From positions 2,812,560-2,876,559 of the forward strand of contig OZ038434.1 of assembly GCA_964036275.1 (NCBI GenBank): a DNA stretch of 64,000 nt, written 5' to 3'. Each line of letters opens with the position of its first letter. Positions within the stretch are counted from its first letter, which is position 1. The stretch comes from Litoditis marina (lineage: Eukaryota > Nematoda > Chromadorea > Rhabditida > Rhabditidae). A program made the position numbers and the translations under genes. The notes under the pieces are model-generated. The model had not been told where the DNA came from. It was given only the letters and a program-made list of their open reading frames with translations, and made no database searches. Shown in pieces: positions 24,201-36,398 of this stretch.

Positions 24201-27200
24201 GCTGTGATCCAAGTCACGAGCTAGACGCGGGTTAAGCAACGAGTGTTTGGGTGGAGGATATACTCTTAGTACTGCAAGGGAACAGTCGCCGACACTAGAA
24301 CGCCGGATCTGGGGTAATAGCCGCAGGTCCAAAGTTTACTTCAAGCTTCCCGCTGTGATGCAAGTCACGAGCTAGACGCGGGTTAAGCAACGAGTGTTTG
24401 GGTGGAGGATATACTCTTAGTACCGCAAGGGAACAGTCGCCGACACTAGAACGCCGGATCTGGGGTAATAGCCGCAGGTCCACAGTTTACTTCAATCTTC
24501 CCGCTGTGATGCAAGTCACGAGCTAGACGCGGGTTAAGCAGCGAGTGTTTGGGTAGAGGATATACTCTTAGTACCGCAAGAGAACAGTCGCCGACACTAT
24601 AACGCCGGATCTGGGGTAATAGCCGCAGGTCCAAAATTTACTTCAAGCTTCCCGCTGTGGTGCAAGTCACGAGCTAGACGCGGGTTAAGCAACGAGTGTT
24701 TGGGTGGAGGATATACTCTTAGTACCGCAAGGGAACAGTCGCCGACACTAGAACGCCGGATCTGGGGTAATAGCCGCAAGTCCAAAATTTACTTCAAGCT
24801 TCCCGCTGTGATGCAAGTCACGAGCTAGACGCGGGTTAAGCAACGAGTGTTTGGGTGGAGGATATACTCTTAGTACCGCAAGGGAACAGTCGCCGACACT
24901 AGAACACCGGATCTGGGGTAATAGCCGCAGGTTCAGAGTTTACTTCAAGCTTCCCGCTGTGATGCAAGTCACGAGCTAGACGCGGGTTAAGCAACGAGTG
25001 TTTGGGTGGAGGATATACTCTTAGTACCGCAAGGGAACAGTCGCCGACACTAGAACACCGGATCTGGGGTAATAGCCGCAGGTCCAGAGTTTACTTCAAG
25101 CTTCCCGCTGTGATGCAAGTCACGAGCTAGACGCGGGTTAAGCAACGAGTGTTTGGGTGGAGGATATACTCTTAGTACCGCAAGGGAACAGTCGCCGACA
25201 CTAGAACACCGGATCTGGGGTAATAGCCGCAGGTCCACAGTTTACTTCAAGCTTCCCGCTGTGATGCAAGTCACGAGCTAGACGCGGGTTAAGCAACGAG
25301 TGTTTGGGTGGAGGATATACTCTTAGTACCGCAAGGGAACAGTCGCCGACACTAGAACACCGGATCTGGGGTAATAGCCGCAGGTCCAAAATTTACTTCA
25401 AGCTTCCCGCTGTGATCCAAGTCACGAGCTAGACGCGGGTTAAGCAACGAGTGTTTGGGTGGAGGATATACTCTTAGTACCGCAAGGGAACAGTCGCCGA
25501 CACTAGAACACCGGATCTGGGGTAATAGCCGCAGGTCCAGAGTTTACTTCAAGCTTCCCGCTGTGATCCAAGTCACGAGCTAGACGCGGGTTAAGCAACG
25601 AGTGTTTGGGTGGAGGATATACTCTTAGTACCGCAAGGGAACAGTCGCCGACACTAGAACACCGGATCTGGGGTAATAGCCGCAGGTTCAGAGTTTACTT
25701 CAAGCTTCCCGCTGTGATCCAAGTCACGAGCTAGACGCGGGTTAAGCAACGAGTGTTTGGGTGGAGGATATACTCTTAGTACCGCAAGGGAACAGTCGCC
25801 GACACTAGAACACCGGATCTGGGGTAATAGCCGCAGGTCCAGAGTTTACTTCAAGCTTCCCGCTGTGATGCAAGTCACGAGCTAGACGCGGGTTAAGCAA
25901 CGAGTGTTTGGGTGGAGGATATACTCTTAGTACCGCAAGGGAACAGTCGCCGACACTAGAACACCGGATCTGGGGTAATAGCCGCAGGTCCAGAGTTTAC
26001 TTCAAGCTTCCCGCTGTGATGCAAGTCACGAGCTAGACGCGGGTTAAGCAACGAGTGTTTGGGTGGAGGATATACTCTTAGTACCGCAAGGGAACAGTCG
26101 CCGACACTAGAACACCGGATCTGGGGTAATAGCCGCAGGTCCAGAGTTTACTTCAAGCTTCCCGCTGTGATGCAAGTCACGAGCTAGACGCGGGTTAAGC
26201 AACGAGTGTTTGGGTGGAGGATATACTCTTAGTACCGCAAGGGAACAGTCGCCGACACTAGAACACCGGGTCTGGGGTAATAGCCGCAGGTCCAGAGTTT
26301 ACTTCAAGCTTCCCGCTGTGATGCAAGTCACGAGCTAGACGCGGGTTAAGCAACGAGTGTTTGGGTGGAGGATATACTCTTAGTACCGCAAGGGAACAGT
26401 CGCCGACACTAGAACGCCGGATCTGGGGTAATAGCCGCAGGTCCAAAGTTTACTTCAAGCTTCCCGCTGTGATGCAAGTCACGAGCTAGACGCGGGTTAA
26501 GCAACGAGTGTTTGGGTGGAGGATATACTCTTAGTACCGCAAGGGAACAGTCGCCGACACTAGAACGCCGGATCTGGGGTAATAGCCGCAGGTCCACAGT
26601 TTACTTCAAGCTTCCCGCTGTGATGCAAGTCACGAGCTAGACGCGGGTTAAGCAGCGAGTGTTTGGGTAGAGGATATACTCTTAGTACCGCAAGGGAACA
26701 GTCGCCGACACTATAACGCCGGATCTGGGGTAATAGCCGCAGGTCCAAAATTTACTTCAAGCTTCCCGCTGTGGTGCAAGTCACGAGCTAGACGCGGGTT
26801 AAGCAACGAGTGTTTGGGTGGAGGATATACTCTTAGTACCGCAAGGGAACAGTCGCCGACACTAGAACGCCGGATCTGGGGTAATAGCCGCAGGTCCAAA
26901 ATTTACTTTAAGCTTCCCGCTGTGATGCAAGTCACGAGCTAGACGCGGGTTAAGCAACGAGTGTTTGGGTGGAGGATATACTCTTAGTACCGCAAGGGAA
27001 CAGTCGCCGACACTAGAACACCGGATCTGGGGTAATAGCCGCAGGTTCAGAGTTTACTTCAAGCTTCCCGCTGTGATGCAAGTCACGAGCTAGACGCGGG
27101 TTAAGCAACGAGTGTTTGGGTGGAGGATATACTCTTAGTACCGCAAGGGAACAGTCGCGGACACTAGAACGCCGGATCTGGGGTAATAGCCGCAGGTCCA

Positions 27201-30200
27201 AAGTTTACTTCAAGCTTTCCGCTGTGATGCAAGTCACGAGCTAGACGCGGGTTAAGCAACGAGTGTTTGGGTGGAGGATATACTCTTAGTACCGCAAGGG
27301 AACAGTCGCCGACACTAGAACGCCGGATCTGGGGTAATAGCCGCAGGTCCAAAGTTTACTTCAAGCTTCCCGCTGTGATGCAAGTCACGAGCTAGACGCG
27401 GGTTAAGCAACGAGTGTTTGGGTGGAGGATATACTCTTAGTACCGCAAGGGAACAGTCGCCGACACTAGAACGCCGGATCTGGGGTAATAGCCGCAGGTC
27501 CAAAATTTACTTCAAGCTTCCCGCTGTGATGCAAGTCACGAGCTAGACGCGGGTTAAGCAGCGAGTGTTTGGGTAGAGGATATACTCTTAGTACCGCAAG
27601 GGAACAGTCGCCGACACTAGAACGCCGGATCTGGGGTAATAGCCGCAGGTCCAGAGTTTACTTCAAGCTTCCCGCTGTGATGCAAGTCACGAGCTAGACG
27701 CGGGTTAAGCAACGAGTGTTTGGGTGGAGGATATACTCTTAGTACCGCAAGGGAACAGTCGCCGACACTAGAGCGCCGGATCTGGGGTAATAGCCGCAGG
27801 TCCAGAGTTTACTTCAAGCTTCCCGCTGTGATGCAAGTCACGAGCTAGACGCGGGTTAAGCAACGAGTGTTTGGGTGGAGGATATACTCTTAGTACCGCA
27901 AGGGAACAGTCGCCGACACTAGAACGCCGGATCTGGGGTAATAGCCGCAGGTTCAGAGTTTACTTAAGCTTCCCGCTGTGATGCAAGTCACGAGCTAGAC
28001 GCGGGTTAAGCAACGAGTGTTTGGGTGGAGGATATACTCTTAGTACCGCAAGGGAACAGTCGCCGACACTATAACGCCGGATCTGGGGTAATAGCCGCAG
28101 GTCCAAAATTAACTTCAAGCTTCCCGCTGTGGTGCAAGTCACGAGCTAGACGCGGGTTAAGCAACGAGTGTTTGGGTGGAGGATATACTCTTAGTACCGC
28201 AAGGGAACAGTCGCCGACACTAGAACGCCGGATCTGGGGTATTAGCCGCAGGTTCAGAGTTTACTTCAAGCTTCCCGCTGTGATGCAAGTCACGAGCTAG
28301 ACGCGGGTTAAGCAACGAGTGTTTGGGTGGAGGATATACTCTAAGTACCGCAAGGGAACAGTCGCCGACACTAGAACGCCGGATCTGGGGTAATAGCCGC
28401 AGGTCCAAAATTTACTTCAAGCTTCCCGCTGTGATGCAAGTCACGAGCTAGACGCGGGTTAAGCAACGAGTGTTTAGGTGGAGGATATACTCTAAGTACC
28501 GCAAGGGAACAGTCGCCGACACTAGAACACCGGATCTGGGGTAATAGCCGCAGGTCCAAAATTAACTTCAAGCTTCCCGCTGTGGTGCAAGTCACGAGCT
28601 AGACGCGGGTTAAGCAACGAGTGTTTGGGTGGAGGATATACTCTTAGTACCGCAAGGGAACAGTCGCCGACACTAGAACGCCGGATCTGGGGTAATAGCC
28701 GCAGGTCCAAAATTTACTTCAAGCTTCCCGCTGTGATGCAAGTCACGAGCTAGACGCGGGTTAAGCAACGAGTGTTTGGGTGGAGGATATACTCTTAGTA
28801 CCGCAAGGGAACAGTCGCCGACACTAGAACGCCGGATCTGGGGTAATAGCCGCAGGTCCAAAATTAACTTCAAGCTTCCCGCTGTGGTGCAAGTCACGAG
28901 CTAGACGCGGGTTAAGCAACGAGTGTTTGGGTGGAGGATATACTCTTAGTACCGCAAGGGAACAGTCGCCGACACTATAACGCCGGATCTGGGGTAATAG
29001 CCGCAGGTCCAAAATTAACTTCAAGCTTCCCGCTGTGGTGCAAGTCACAGGCTAGACGCGGGTTAAGCAACGAGTGTTTGGGTGGAGGATATACTCTTAG
29101 TACCGCAAGGGAACAGTCGCCGACACTAGAACGCCGGATCTGGGGTAATAGCCGCAGGTCCAAAATTTACTTCAAGCTTCCCGCTGTGATGCAAGTCACG
29201 AGCTAGACGCGGGTTAAGCAACGAGTGTTTAGGTGGAGGATATACTCTAAGTACCGCAAGGGAACAGTCGCCGACACTATAACGCCGGATCTGGGGTAAT
29301 AGCCGCAGGTCCAAAATTAACTTCAAGCTTCCCGCTGTGGTGCAAGTCACGAGCTAGACGCGGGTTAAGCAACGAGTGTTTGGGTGGAGGATATACTCTT
29401 AGTACCGCAAGGGAACAGTCGCCGACACTATAACGCCGGATCTGGGGTAATAGCCGCAGGTCCAAAATTAACTTCAAGCTTCCCGCTGTGGTGCAAGTCA
29501 CGAGCTAGACGCGGGTTAAGCAACGAGTGTTTGGGTGGAGGATATACTCTTAGTACCGCAAGGGAACAGTCGCCGACACTAGAACGCCGGATCTGGGGTA
29601 ATAGCCGCAGGTCCAAAATTTACTTCAAGCTTCCCGCTGTGATGCAAGTCACGAGCTAGACGCGGGTTAAGCAACGAGTGTTTAGGTGGAGGATATACTC
29701 TAAGTACCGCAAGGGAACAGTCGCCGACACTATAACGCCGGATCTGGGGTAATAGCCGCAGGTCCAAAATTAACTTCAAGCTTCCCGCTGTGGTGCAAGT
29801 CACGAGCTAGACGCGGGTTAAGCAACGAGTGTTTGGGTGGAGGATATACTCTTAGTACCGCAAGGGAACAGTCGCCGACACTATAACGCCGGATCTGGGG
29901 TAATAGCCGCAGGTCCAAAATTAACTTCAAGCTTCCCGCTGTGGTGCAAGTCACGAGCTAGACGCGGGTTAAGCAACGAGTGTTTGGGTGGAGGATATAC
30001 TCTTAGTACCGCAAGGGAACAGTCGCCGACACTAGAACGCCGGATCTGGGGTAATAGCCGCAGGTCCAAAATTTACTTCAAGCTTCCCGCTGTGATGCAA
30101 GTCACGAGCTAGACGCGGGTTAAGCAACGAGTGTTTGGGTGGAGGATATACTCTTAGTACCGCAAGGGAACAGTCGCCGACACTAGAACGCCGGATCTGG

Positions 30201-30877
30201 GGTAATAGCCGCAGGTCCAAAATTTACTTCAAGCTTCCCGCTGTGATGCAAGTCACGAGCTAAACGCGGGTTAAGCAACGAGTGTTTGGGTGGAGGATAT
30301 ACTCTAAGTACCGCAAGGGAACAGTCGCCGACACTAGAACACCGGATCTGGGGTAATAGCCGCAGGTTCAGAGTTTACTTCAAGCTTCCCGCTGTGATGC
30401 AAGTCACGAGCTAGACGCGGGTTAAGCAACGAGTGTTTGGGTGGAGGATATACTCTTAGTACCGCAAGGGAACAGTCGCCGACACTAGAACGCCGGATCT
30501 GGGGTAATAGCCGCAGGTCCAAAGTTTACTTCAAGCTTTCCGCTGTGATGCAAGTCACGAGCTAGACGCGGGTTAAGCAACGAGTGTTTGGGTGGAGGAT
30601 ATACTCTTAGTACCGCAAGGGAACAGTCGCCGACACTAGAACGCCGGATCTGGGGTAATAGCCGCAGGTCCACAGTTTACTTCAAGCTTCCCGCTGTGAT
30701 GCAAGTCACGAGCTAGACGCGGGTTAAGCAACGAGTGTTTGGGTGGAGGATATACTCTTAGTATCGCAAGGGAACAGTCGCCGACACTAGAACGTCGGAT
30801 CTGGGGTAATAGCCGCAGGTTCAGAGTTTACTTCAAGCTTCCCGCTGTGATGCAAGTCACGAGCTAGACGCGGGTTA
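21217..30877 (+). repeat. satellite A array 1 (151-bp unit, about 64 copies)
   Basis: Tandem head-to-tail array with a strict 151-bp period (GTGTTTGGGTGGAGGATATA at 21223, again at 21374, and so on). Each unit has one HindIII site (AAGCTT), a GCCGGATCTGG block and several CpGs, and is clearly richer in GC than the flanks. Monomers differ at a few recurrent sites (GAACGCC/GAACACC, CTAGAAC/CTATAAC, TCTTAGT/TCTAAGT, CCAGAGTTTAC/CCAAAATTTAC/CCAAAATTAAC). The first three units are the most diverged. Higher-order repeats: a 9-monomer block (1,359 bp) is duplicated at about 22.7-24.1 and 24.1-25.4 kb, a 4-monomer pattern (604 bp) precedes it, and a 3-monomer pattern (453 bp) covers about 28.8-30.1 kb. 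The array ends abruptly after GCGGGTTAA. Confidence 0.98.
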
Positions 30878-31684
30878 AAGGGACCGTACCTCTTTAATTT
30901 GATGATTTGAGTTGTCAATGGACACATGGGGACAAAAAATGGACAAAACAGTTAGAATTAGGGAAAATTCCGCAACTTGGGTAGTTTTTGAGCAAATTTG
31001 AGTACGGCCACAACGGGGAAGCCACAGCACGTACCTATTTTCATGGAGACGCGCACAAATTGTGCGCAAAACGTCCGTGAAACGTACCATAAATTCAATC
31101 ACGTAAGCTTCCAGAAATAGCAATACTCTGAGCTATTTGATTTTCTAAGTAGTAACGTGTCTAGCCGATTGCGCAATTCATCCTCAAAATATGCAGACTT
31201 TCGTAATGAAATGTGTCGTGTCATCTCTAGATCAGAGGCGTGGCCTCTGACCTCAGTATATAACGAAAGAACTCAGCTGATAAGCTGTTAGTCCTAGGGT
31301 TGCGCGGCGAACTGTTTTCGATAAATTTTGTCCATGTTTTAGATATGTATTTTGGAAAGCGCTATTTCGCAGATAAATGTTTCAGCTAAATGGTAACCCA
31401 GTTTGCAACTCTTTTGATAATTGAGGTTTGTTCATTCGAGCCTACTGATATAGTTCCGGTCATTTAGAATGAGACTTGACACCGTGCCAATGAATATTCC
31501 GGGCGATTTTTCACCACTTTTTCGTGTATCAAAAAACTGCAAATCGTTGTTAGCTGTTGTTCAGTTTCATACAAACAAGTAAACAAAAAATGTCTTTAGA
31601 ATAATCGTGTTTTCTCTCAGAAATGGTCATCCGAAAATCTTGGCACAATGCCAATGGTTCTCAATGGGAATGAAACGAACTATA
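30878..31684. other. unique intergenic DNA
   Basis: Between satellite A and the DNA transposon I see no exon, RNA gene or repeat that I can support. Base composition returns to AT-rich at once. Confidence 0.55.
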
Positions 31685-32675
31685 TAAGACGCTCCAATCT
31701 AAATGGTTTCCATTTTAGATAATTTCTTGGAAAACCTCAAAATATTGTGCATCATCAGACTTGTCCGATATTTTTTCTGAAATGTCCAATTCTTCTAATT
31801 CTTGTGTCGCTCTCATTTGGAGCGCAGATAAAACTACCGAATATTTGTATGTTTCGAAATCCTCTGCCACAATTATTTTCCTTTCAGAACATTATAACAC
31901 ACGTTTTCGCAGTTGAAAACAGTGTGAAAAAATGTGCCCAAAAAATTGTAGTGTGAAAAATTGGGCCCATAAAATTGAAGTGTGAAAAATTGTGCCCAAA
32001 AAATGGAAGTGTGAAAAATTGGGACACATTTGTTTCTCTAAAGAGAGGTACTTTGCACTTTGTATGTCTCTCGCGCGATAATGCTGTGATACTCTTTGAC
32101 ACAGCTCTCAATGATCCGTATCTTGTTATGGTTTCAAATCCTGCGGATCTGTCTCGCCTGTTCTTTCTCTGCGTCTCTTTTTCTAATTGGGCGATGCCCT
32201 CAATGCGCGCTTGTTTCTCTGCGTCTCATTGCTCTAATCGCCAGTACTAGATACGGCGCAGTCAGGGGGGTATGGAAGGAAACATTAGTATCGCGCGAGT
32301 GGTTCAGTAATAACCTATCTTGCTGGAACATGTACAATATTTGGAAAAGTGAAAAATGTGCCCAAAAAATTGTAGTGTGAAAAATTGGGCCCAAAAAATT
32401 GAAGTGTGAAAAATTGTGACACAATTTTTTGAGAGATTTGTGAAAACTGCAATTTTTTGTGACACACTTTTTTTCAATTTCCTGAATCGGGACAAAGCGA
32501 TTCGATCGTTTGGTTTTTAGTTTAAACTTCAAATAAATGGGGACTACCCGATGTCCAATCAGAAATAATTTTAAAAAAGTGATAACTCTTCGATGGTTAA
32601 AAGTCTCATCCTAAAAATTTCATGAAATCACTAGGATTTCCTGATTTCCGAAACCATTTAGATTGGAGCGTCTTA
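31685..32675. mobile_element. non-autonomous DNA transposon with perfect 26-bp TIRs
   Basis: The left end, beginning TAAGACGCTCCAATCTAAAT at 31685-31710, is matched perfectly in inverted orientation at 32650-32675 (26 bp). Both ends are flanked by TA (31683-31684 and 32676-32677), consistent with a TA target duplication as in Tc1/mariner-like elements. Inside, ~30-bp direct repeats of the type AAATTGAAGTGTGAAAAATT occur in two clusters (31915-32030 and 32345-32425). A nested inverted repeat (CTCTCGCGCGATAATG near 32068, inverse near 32283-32302) lies between them. No transposase frame is present, so it would need enzymes from elsewhere. Confidence 0.85.
31915..32425. repeat. two clusters of ~30-bp direct repeats inside the transposon
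   Basis: Four units at 31915-32030 and three at 32345-32425 share GTGTGAAAAATTG followed by KGCCCAAAAAAT-type sequence. The clusters are in the same orientation and flank a GC-richer core with its own inverted repeat. Subterminal repeats of this kind often bind transposase. Confidence 0.75.
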
Positions 32676-33030
32676 TATGTAGTCCCTGAAATTGCATATT
32701 TGGGTTTGAACCCCCGAAATTTGGAAACCTGAAAACACTCCGAACTCGAAAGTTTTGCAGGAGAAACTCGAAACTAGGGAACACGGCTTTTGCGTAAATT
32801 CCCAGGCGATTTTCGTCCTGTCAAGAAACACTTAGTTCAAAAGTTTGAATACTCATTTTTTGAACTCGATAAACAGCGAGGAAAATAATTTTATTGGGTT
32901 TTCTGTTTTCGCAGTCATATGTGAGGTAATTTATCCTATCCCGCTATGTTTTTAGTCTGTTCTCGTTGTTTTTCAGTCAAAATTCGAGAATTGTACTGAT
33001 GATTTGTAATTTTCTCAATATTATGTTTAG
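32676..33030. other. unique DNA with a partial dispersed repeat
   Basis: No gene seen. About 32936-32976 resembles the TGTTTGTAGTTTGATCCTGTTG family (here TATGTTTTTAGTCTGTTCTC) and includes a consensus acceptor TTTTTCAG at its end. Confidence 0.4.
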
Positions 33031-33113
33031 AAAACGCTGCCGGAACCGCCCAAAAAACCGGATATTGAATGGACTATGTTACCACTGAACTTCAGGAATT
33101 AGTCATTAGAAAA
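33031..33113 (+). pseudogene. frameshifted exon related to the exon at 35618
   Basis: After the acceptor ATGTTTAG an exon-like stretch reads LPEPPKKPDIEWTMLPLNFR and meets TAG. In another frame it continues ELVIRK up to the donor AAAAG|GTGAGT. The exon at 35618 reads PKIKTIDWPENLIIRK, with the same order P-K..D/I-W..L-I-R-K. The match across a frame change suggests a duplicated, damaged exon of the same gene family. Alternatively an ATG at 33072 in the second frame starts a short exon; I cannot decide. Confidence 0.35.
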
Positions 33114-33406
33114 GTGAGTTCAGTTTATGGAGATAACTAGAAAGAGGTAGTTGATGACCAACGATGTCATTCGCGAACAAACTTTCTAATTAACCTGTAG
33201 TTTTGCTCATCGCATCAGTTAGCCGTTTACTGGGTCGATGTTGAACAACCCCACTGCTAACAAATTGATAACCGCGTCGGTGCGTTTCACGCAATGCTAT
33301 GCCGTGGAAAAAGTCTTGCGGTACCGAACTCCGGACTAGGTACCCCCTAAGTCCCATATTCTAAAAACGAAAATTATTCATCTTGCAGCCAAAGATGTGA
33401 GATTAT

Positions 33407-33600
33407 ATGCGTTTATATAAGAGACATCTCTCCTCTTCTGTTGTGGTTAAAAATATACGACTTTACCCGCTGCGCTGGAGTTACTTTAGACATATAAACG
33501 TGGAAGACGAGGACGCAAACCTACAAAGCATTATCGATTACGGTCACGAAAAAAATTCACCTTTTAAACGCCGCGCCCCCTCTCCCGCCCCTGTTATAGT
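33407..33600 (+). other. possible exon upstream of the unknown gene
   Basis: An open stretch from ATG 33407 reads VKNIRLYPLRWSYFRHINVE and then a charged DEDANLQSIIDYGHE segment, which looks more protein-like than neighbouring frames. No donor in matching phase was found before the foldback element at 33609, so linkage to the exons from 33919 is unproven. Confidence 0.25.
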
Positions 33601-33608
33601 CTTTCCCA

Positions 33609-33816
33609 TTCCTACTGAGACTTATACAGTAGGATTTCGAAACTTCCAAACAGTTTTGCTCACTTACTTCTGATCGGAGAAGTTGAGGATTTTCGTACCT
33701 CATTCTCCTTCTCAGGTAGAGTAAATATACGAGAGAATTTTCCATGAACTACATTTTCAGCTTCACAACAGCCTTCAGAATAATTTGTAAGATTAGTGTA
33801 GTAGTCTCAGTAGGAA
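33609..33816 (+). mobile_element. ~208-bp foldback element, copy 1
   Basis: Ends are inverted copies of TTCCTACTGAGAC (left) and GTCTCAGTAGGAA (right). Internal blocks (GGATTTCGAAACTTC, GAGGATTTT, TTTTCAGC..CACAACAGCC) match the reverse complement of the element at 34532-34738. Two copies of the same length in opposite orientation define a MITE-like family; no coding capacity. Confidence 0.8.
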
Positions 33817-34531
33817 GTGTGTGAACTATAACATGAAGCTTATAATATCGTTCAATGAGAATGAATATGATGTTTGTTTCATTTGACGAAAGGAATAGAA
33901 CCAAGAGTATATTTTCAGACAGACTTCTTCACTTTCAATGCCCTCAAGAGTACTTCCAAGGGCATGCAATCTCTATGTGAAAGGGCTAAGGAAAGCGGGT
34001 TTCGCCCGGAGTTCCACGTCGCCTTCAGTCATTCCTGTTACAGCAACAATCTCAGGGATTCCTGCAAGGTTAGCTATACTTCATTAAACTATAGGATATG
34101 TCTAACCGTTGTGGACACCGTACCATCGATTTAGTAAGGGGCGGGGTTTGGCGAGAAGCCAACCAGTCTGCGTATAATTGATCTACACACTCTCTCAACC
34201 GCTGGAAAACAATCAACGACCGCTCGCCCTGCATCGGGAAATAACGACTATACAGTAACATGAAATCCGATAGTGCCAACTATACTGTTAGTCACATGCA
34301 CAGTCACGTGAAACGTGTTAAACATAGCAGAAATCAGAACGTGCAATGAAAACGTGCACGATTCCTCATTCGAATACTATCTTCACGTGGATGTTCAATT
34401 TACTTCTACTATAACCGGTTCTCTTCACATGTGCAATTGCCAATTGGTAGAATAAGCAACTCAGTGGGTTTAGGTCACAGCGCAAAGGTTGCGTACCTAC
34501 ATCGGTTAATTTTTAATTATAGTTCACACCA

Positions 34532-34738
34532 TTCCTACTGAGACTCCTACAGTAACCTAACAAGCTTTCCGGAGGCTGTTGTAAGGCTGAAAACTTAATT
34601 TATCAAAAATCCTCTCGTACATCCATTGTACATGAGGACGAGAATAGGGTGCAAAAATCCTCTACCTTTACTATTACAATTATGTGAGAAAGACGACATA
34701 GAAGTTTCGAAATACTACTGTAGGAGTCTCGGTAGGAA
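34532..34738 (-). mobile_element. ~207-bp foldback element, copy 2
   Basis: Ends TTCCTACTGAGACTCCTACA and TGTAGGAGTCTCGGTAGGAA are inverted to each other (about 24 bp, one mismatch). Its reverse complement aligns along its length with 33609-33816. It lies in the intron between the exons ending at 34068 and starting at 34854. Confidence 0.8.
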
Positions 34739-35039
34739 GACTATACTACATATACGTGCGCGGTGAGAGCTCCACGCTCGGCTAGTTCCGGTACAATGAA
34801 AAAAACCAGTGTTCATCGTAATTCTAGCCAAGTTTTCATCTAGTTGTTTCCAGTTCCACTGGCCCTATTGTCGCAATGGAAACTGGCTCGTGAAGATGGT
34901 TGGCTTGGATGGCATGCAGGATGCTGGTTCCTACCAGCTCATTCTGGACACCTTAGACATGGTGGGTCGTCATTTTGTACCTGTTCCAACGCGTTATCGT
35001 TTACTCTTACTTTTCTTAACTTGGGATATAAATTGTCAA

Positions 35040-35104
35040 GCCCCCCCCTGGCAATTGTACTGGAATTTGATAACTACAGTTATTCTGCACAGGGGGGAGG
35101 GGGT
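35040..35104. repeat. C-tract/G-tract inverted pair
   Basis: CCCCCCCTG near 35042 and CAGGGGGGAGGGGG near 35090 face each other across about 45 bp, within an intron of the unknown gene. Confidence 0.5.
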
Positions 35105-35344
35105 ATACATTCAATGTAGGTGCTCCCCCTCGCCGGGCTCGAATTTAGTCTTCACATGAGCGGCAGCCTCCGAAAAACTAGGGGCTTTAATAAGAAGATT
35201 GCCGGGTTGAGAGTTGTGCCTTTACTTTTTCAATTGCTGGGGCTTAGTACAGTTTGAAGATTTTACTGATTACTACCTCTCCAACAGAATTCCTATTGCG
35301 TGAAGGGCTTAAGTATCACGCGAGGGGCTGGAAGTTGATGGGGG

Positions 35345-35470
35345 CTTAAAGAAGGACGATTATGTGGTCCAATCGCAACGCTTCAGTCCTTTAAACCGCA
35401 ATATATTTTTCAATTGCAGTTTAAAGGACCGATGTAACGGGATTGGTCCACATAATCGTCCTTCTTTAAG
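35345..35470. repeat. 126-bp palindromic element
   Basis: CTTAAAGAAGGACGATTATG at the left is mirrored by CATAATCGTCCTTCTTTAAG at the right, and inner blocks GTCCTTTAAAC / GTTTAAAGGAC also pair. Only about 25 bp in the centre and a few arm positions are unpaired. It is a small foldback element about 150 bp before the exon at 35618. Confidence 0.85.
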
Positions 35471-36377
35471 TATAAGTTTCCCCAAATTTTTTCTCAGTTA
35501 TTTTCAAAAACCAAATATTGCCAGTTTGTACAAAGTTTCTTAAAAAATATTTGGTGAGCTTCAATTTTTGACTACGCCACCTTTCCACGTGCTCCATTCT
35601 GAAATCCTGTTTTTCAGCCGAAAATCAAAACTATTGACTGGCCAGAAAATCTGATTATCAGAAAAGTATGGCTTGATGACATTGATGTGGAACTGATTGG
35701 CGATTTCATTGAGGTAATTTCCAGCCGTATATACATATAATGATGACAAATAATTAAGGTTAACCGAGCGGGTGGTTCCATAAAAGTTTTTGTCAACAAC
35801 ACATACGAGAGAACTGCATTTCTGACTGTTTTTGAATAAAAACCCACTGAAATACCAGCACCCGTATCTTCCAAAAAAATGTTTTCCATAAATTATTAAT
35901 GTGTGCAGGTGGCCGAGCCAGAAAAAGACCACACAATGTATTTTTCCGGCCTTAGTGCCTTCCAAATGATAGGTGTTGTAGAACATCAATATTAAGTTTA
36001 CGATAGTACAACAGGAACGTTTTTGATAATTGAATAGTCCGTGAATAAAGTATGTCTTTAATCTCTGTAATATTTCACCAGTAAAGTATCATATCTAGAT
36101 AGTCAACTACAGGTAGACTTTTTCCAATATATAGGAATCATGCAAAGTTTCGCAAAACGGTCAAAGCAGTGATGGATTTTTGTTAACCAATTTTCCGTCC
36201 ATATACTGGTTTAGTTTGAAGTTATTGCAGGAACGTCAAGTTCGTGAGCTGAGGGTGAGATATAATGATGTCCACAGGTGGCATTGGGAGTATTTTATTC
36301 GTCACCCGGCTGTCAAACGGGTAAGTCGAAATCGTAATGTCAACATCAGACTTGCTCCGACTTTGCGTGTATTGTAA

Positions 36378-36398
36378 CCCCCCCCCCCCCCCCCCCCC
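36378..36398 (+). repeat. 21-base C homopolymer
   Basis: Uninterrupted C run in an intron of the unknown gene. Its exact length may be a sequencing or consensus uncertainty. Confidence 0.9.

Noticed and set aside
21217..30877. 5S rRNA or snRNA gene cluster as an explanation of the 151-bp repeat
   Set aside because: I see no 5S, U-snRNA or tRNA internal control elements in the monomer, and no spacer/gene division of conservation.
35561..35989. 142-codon minus-strand frame
   Set aside because: It is antisense to two well-spliced plus-strand exons (35618-35713 and 35909 onward) and has no recognisable domain.
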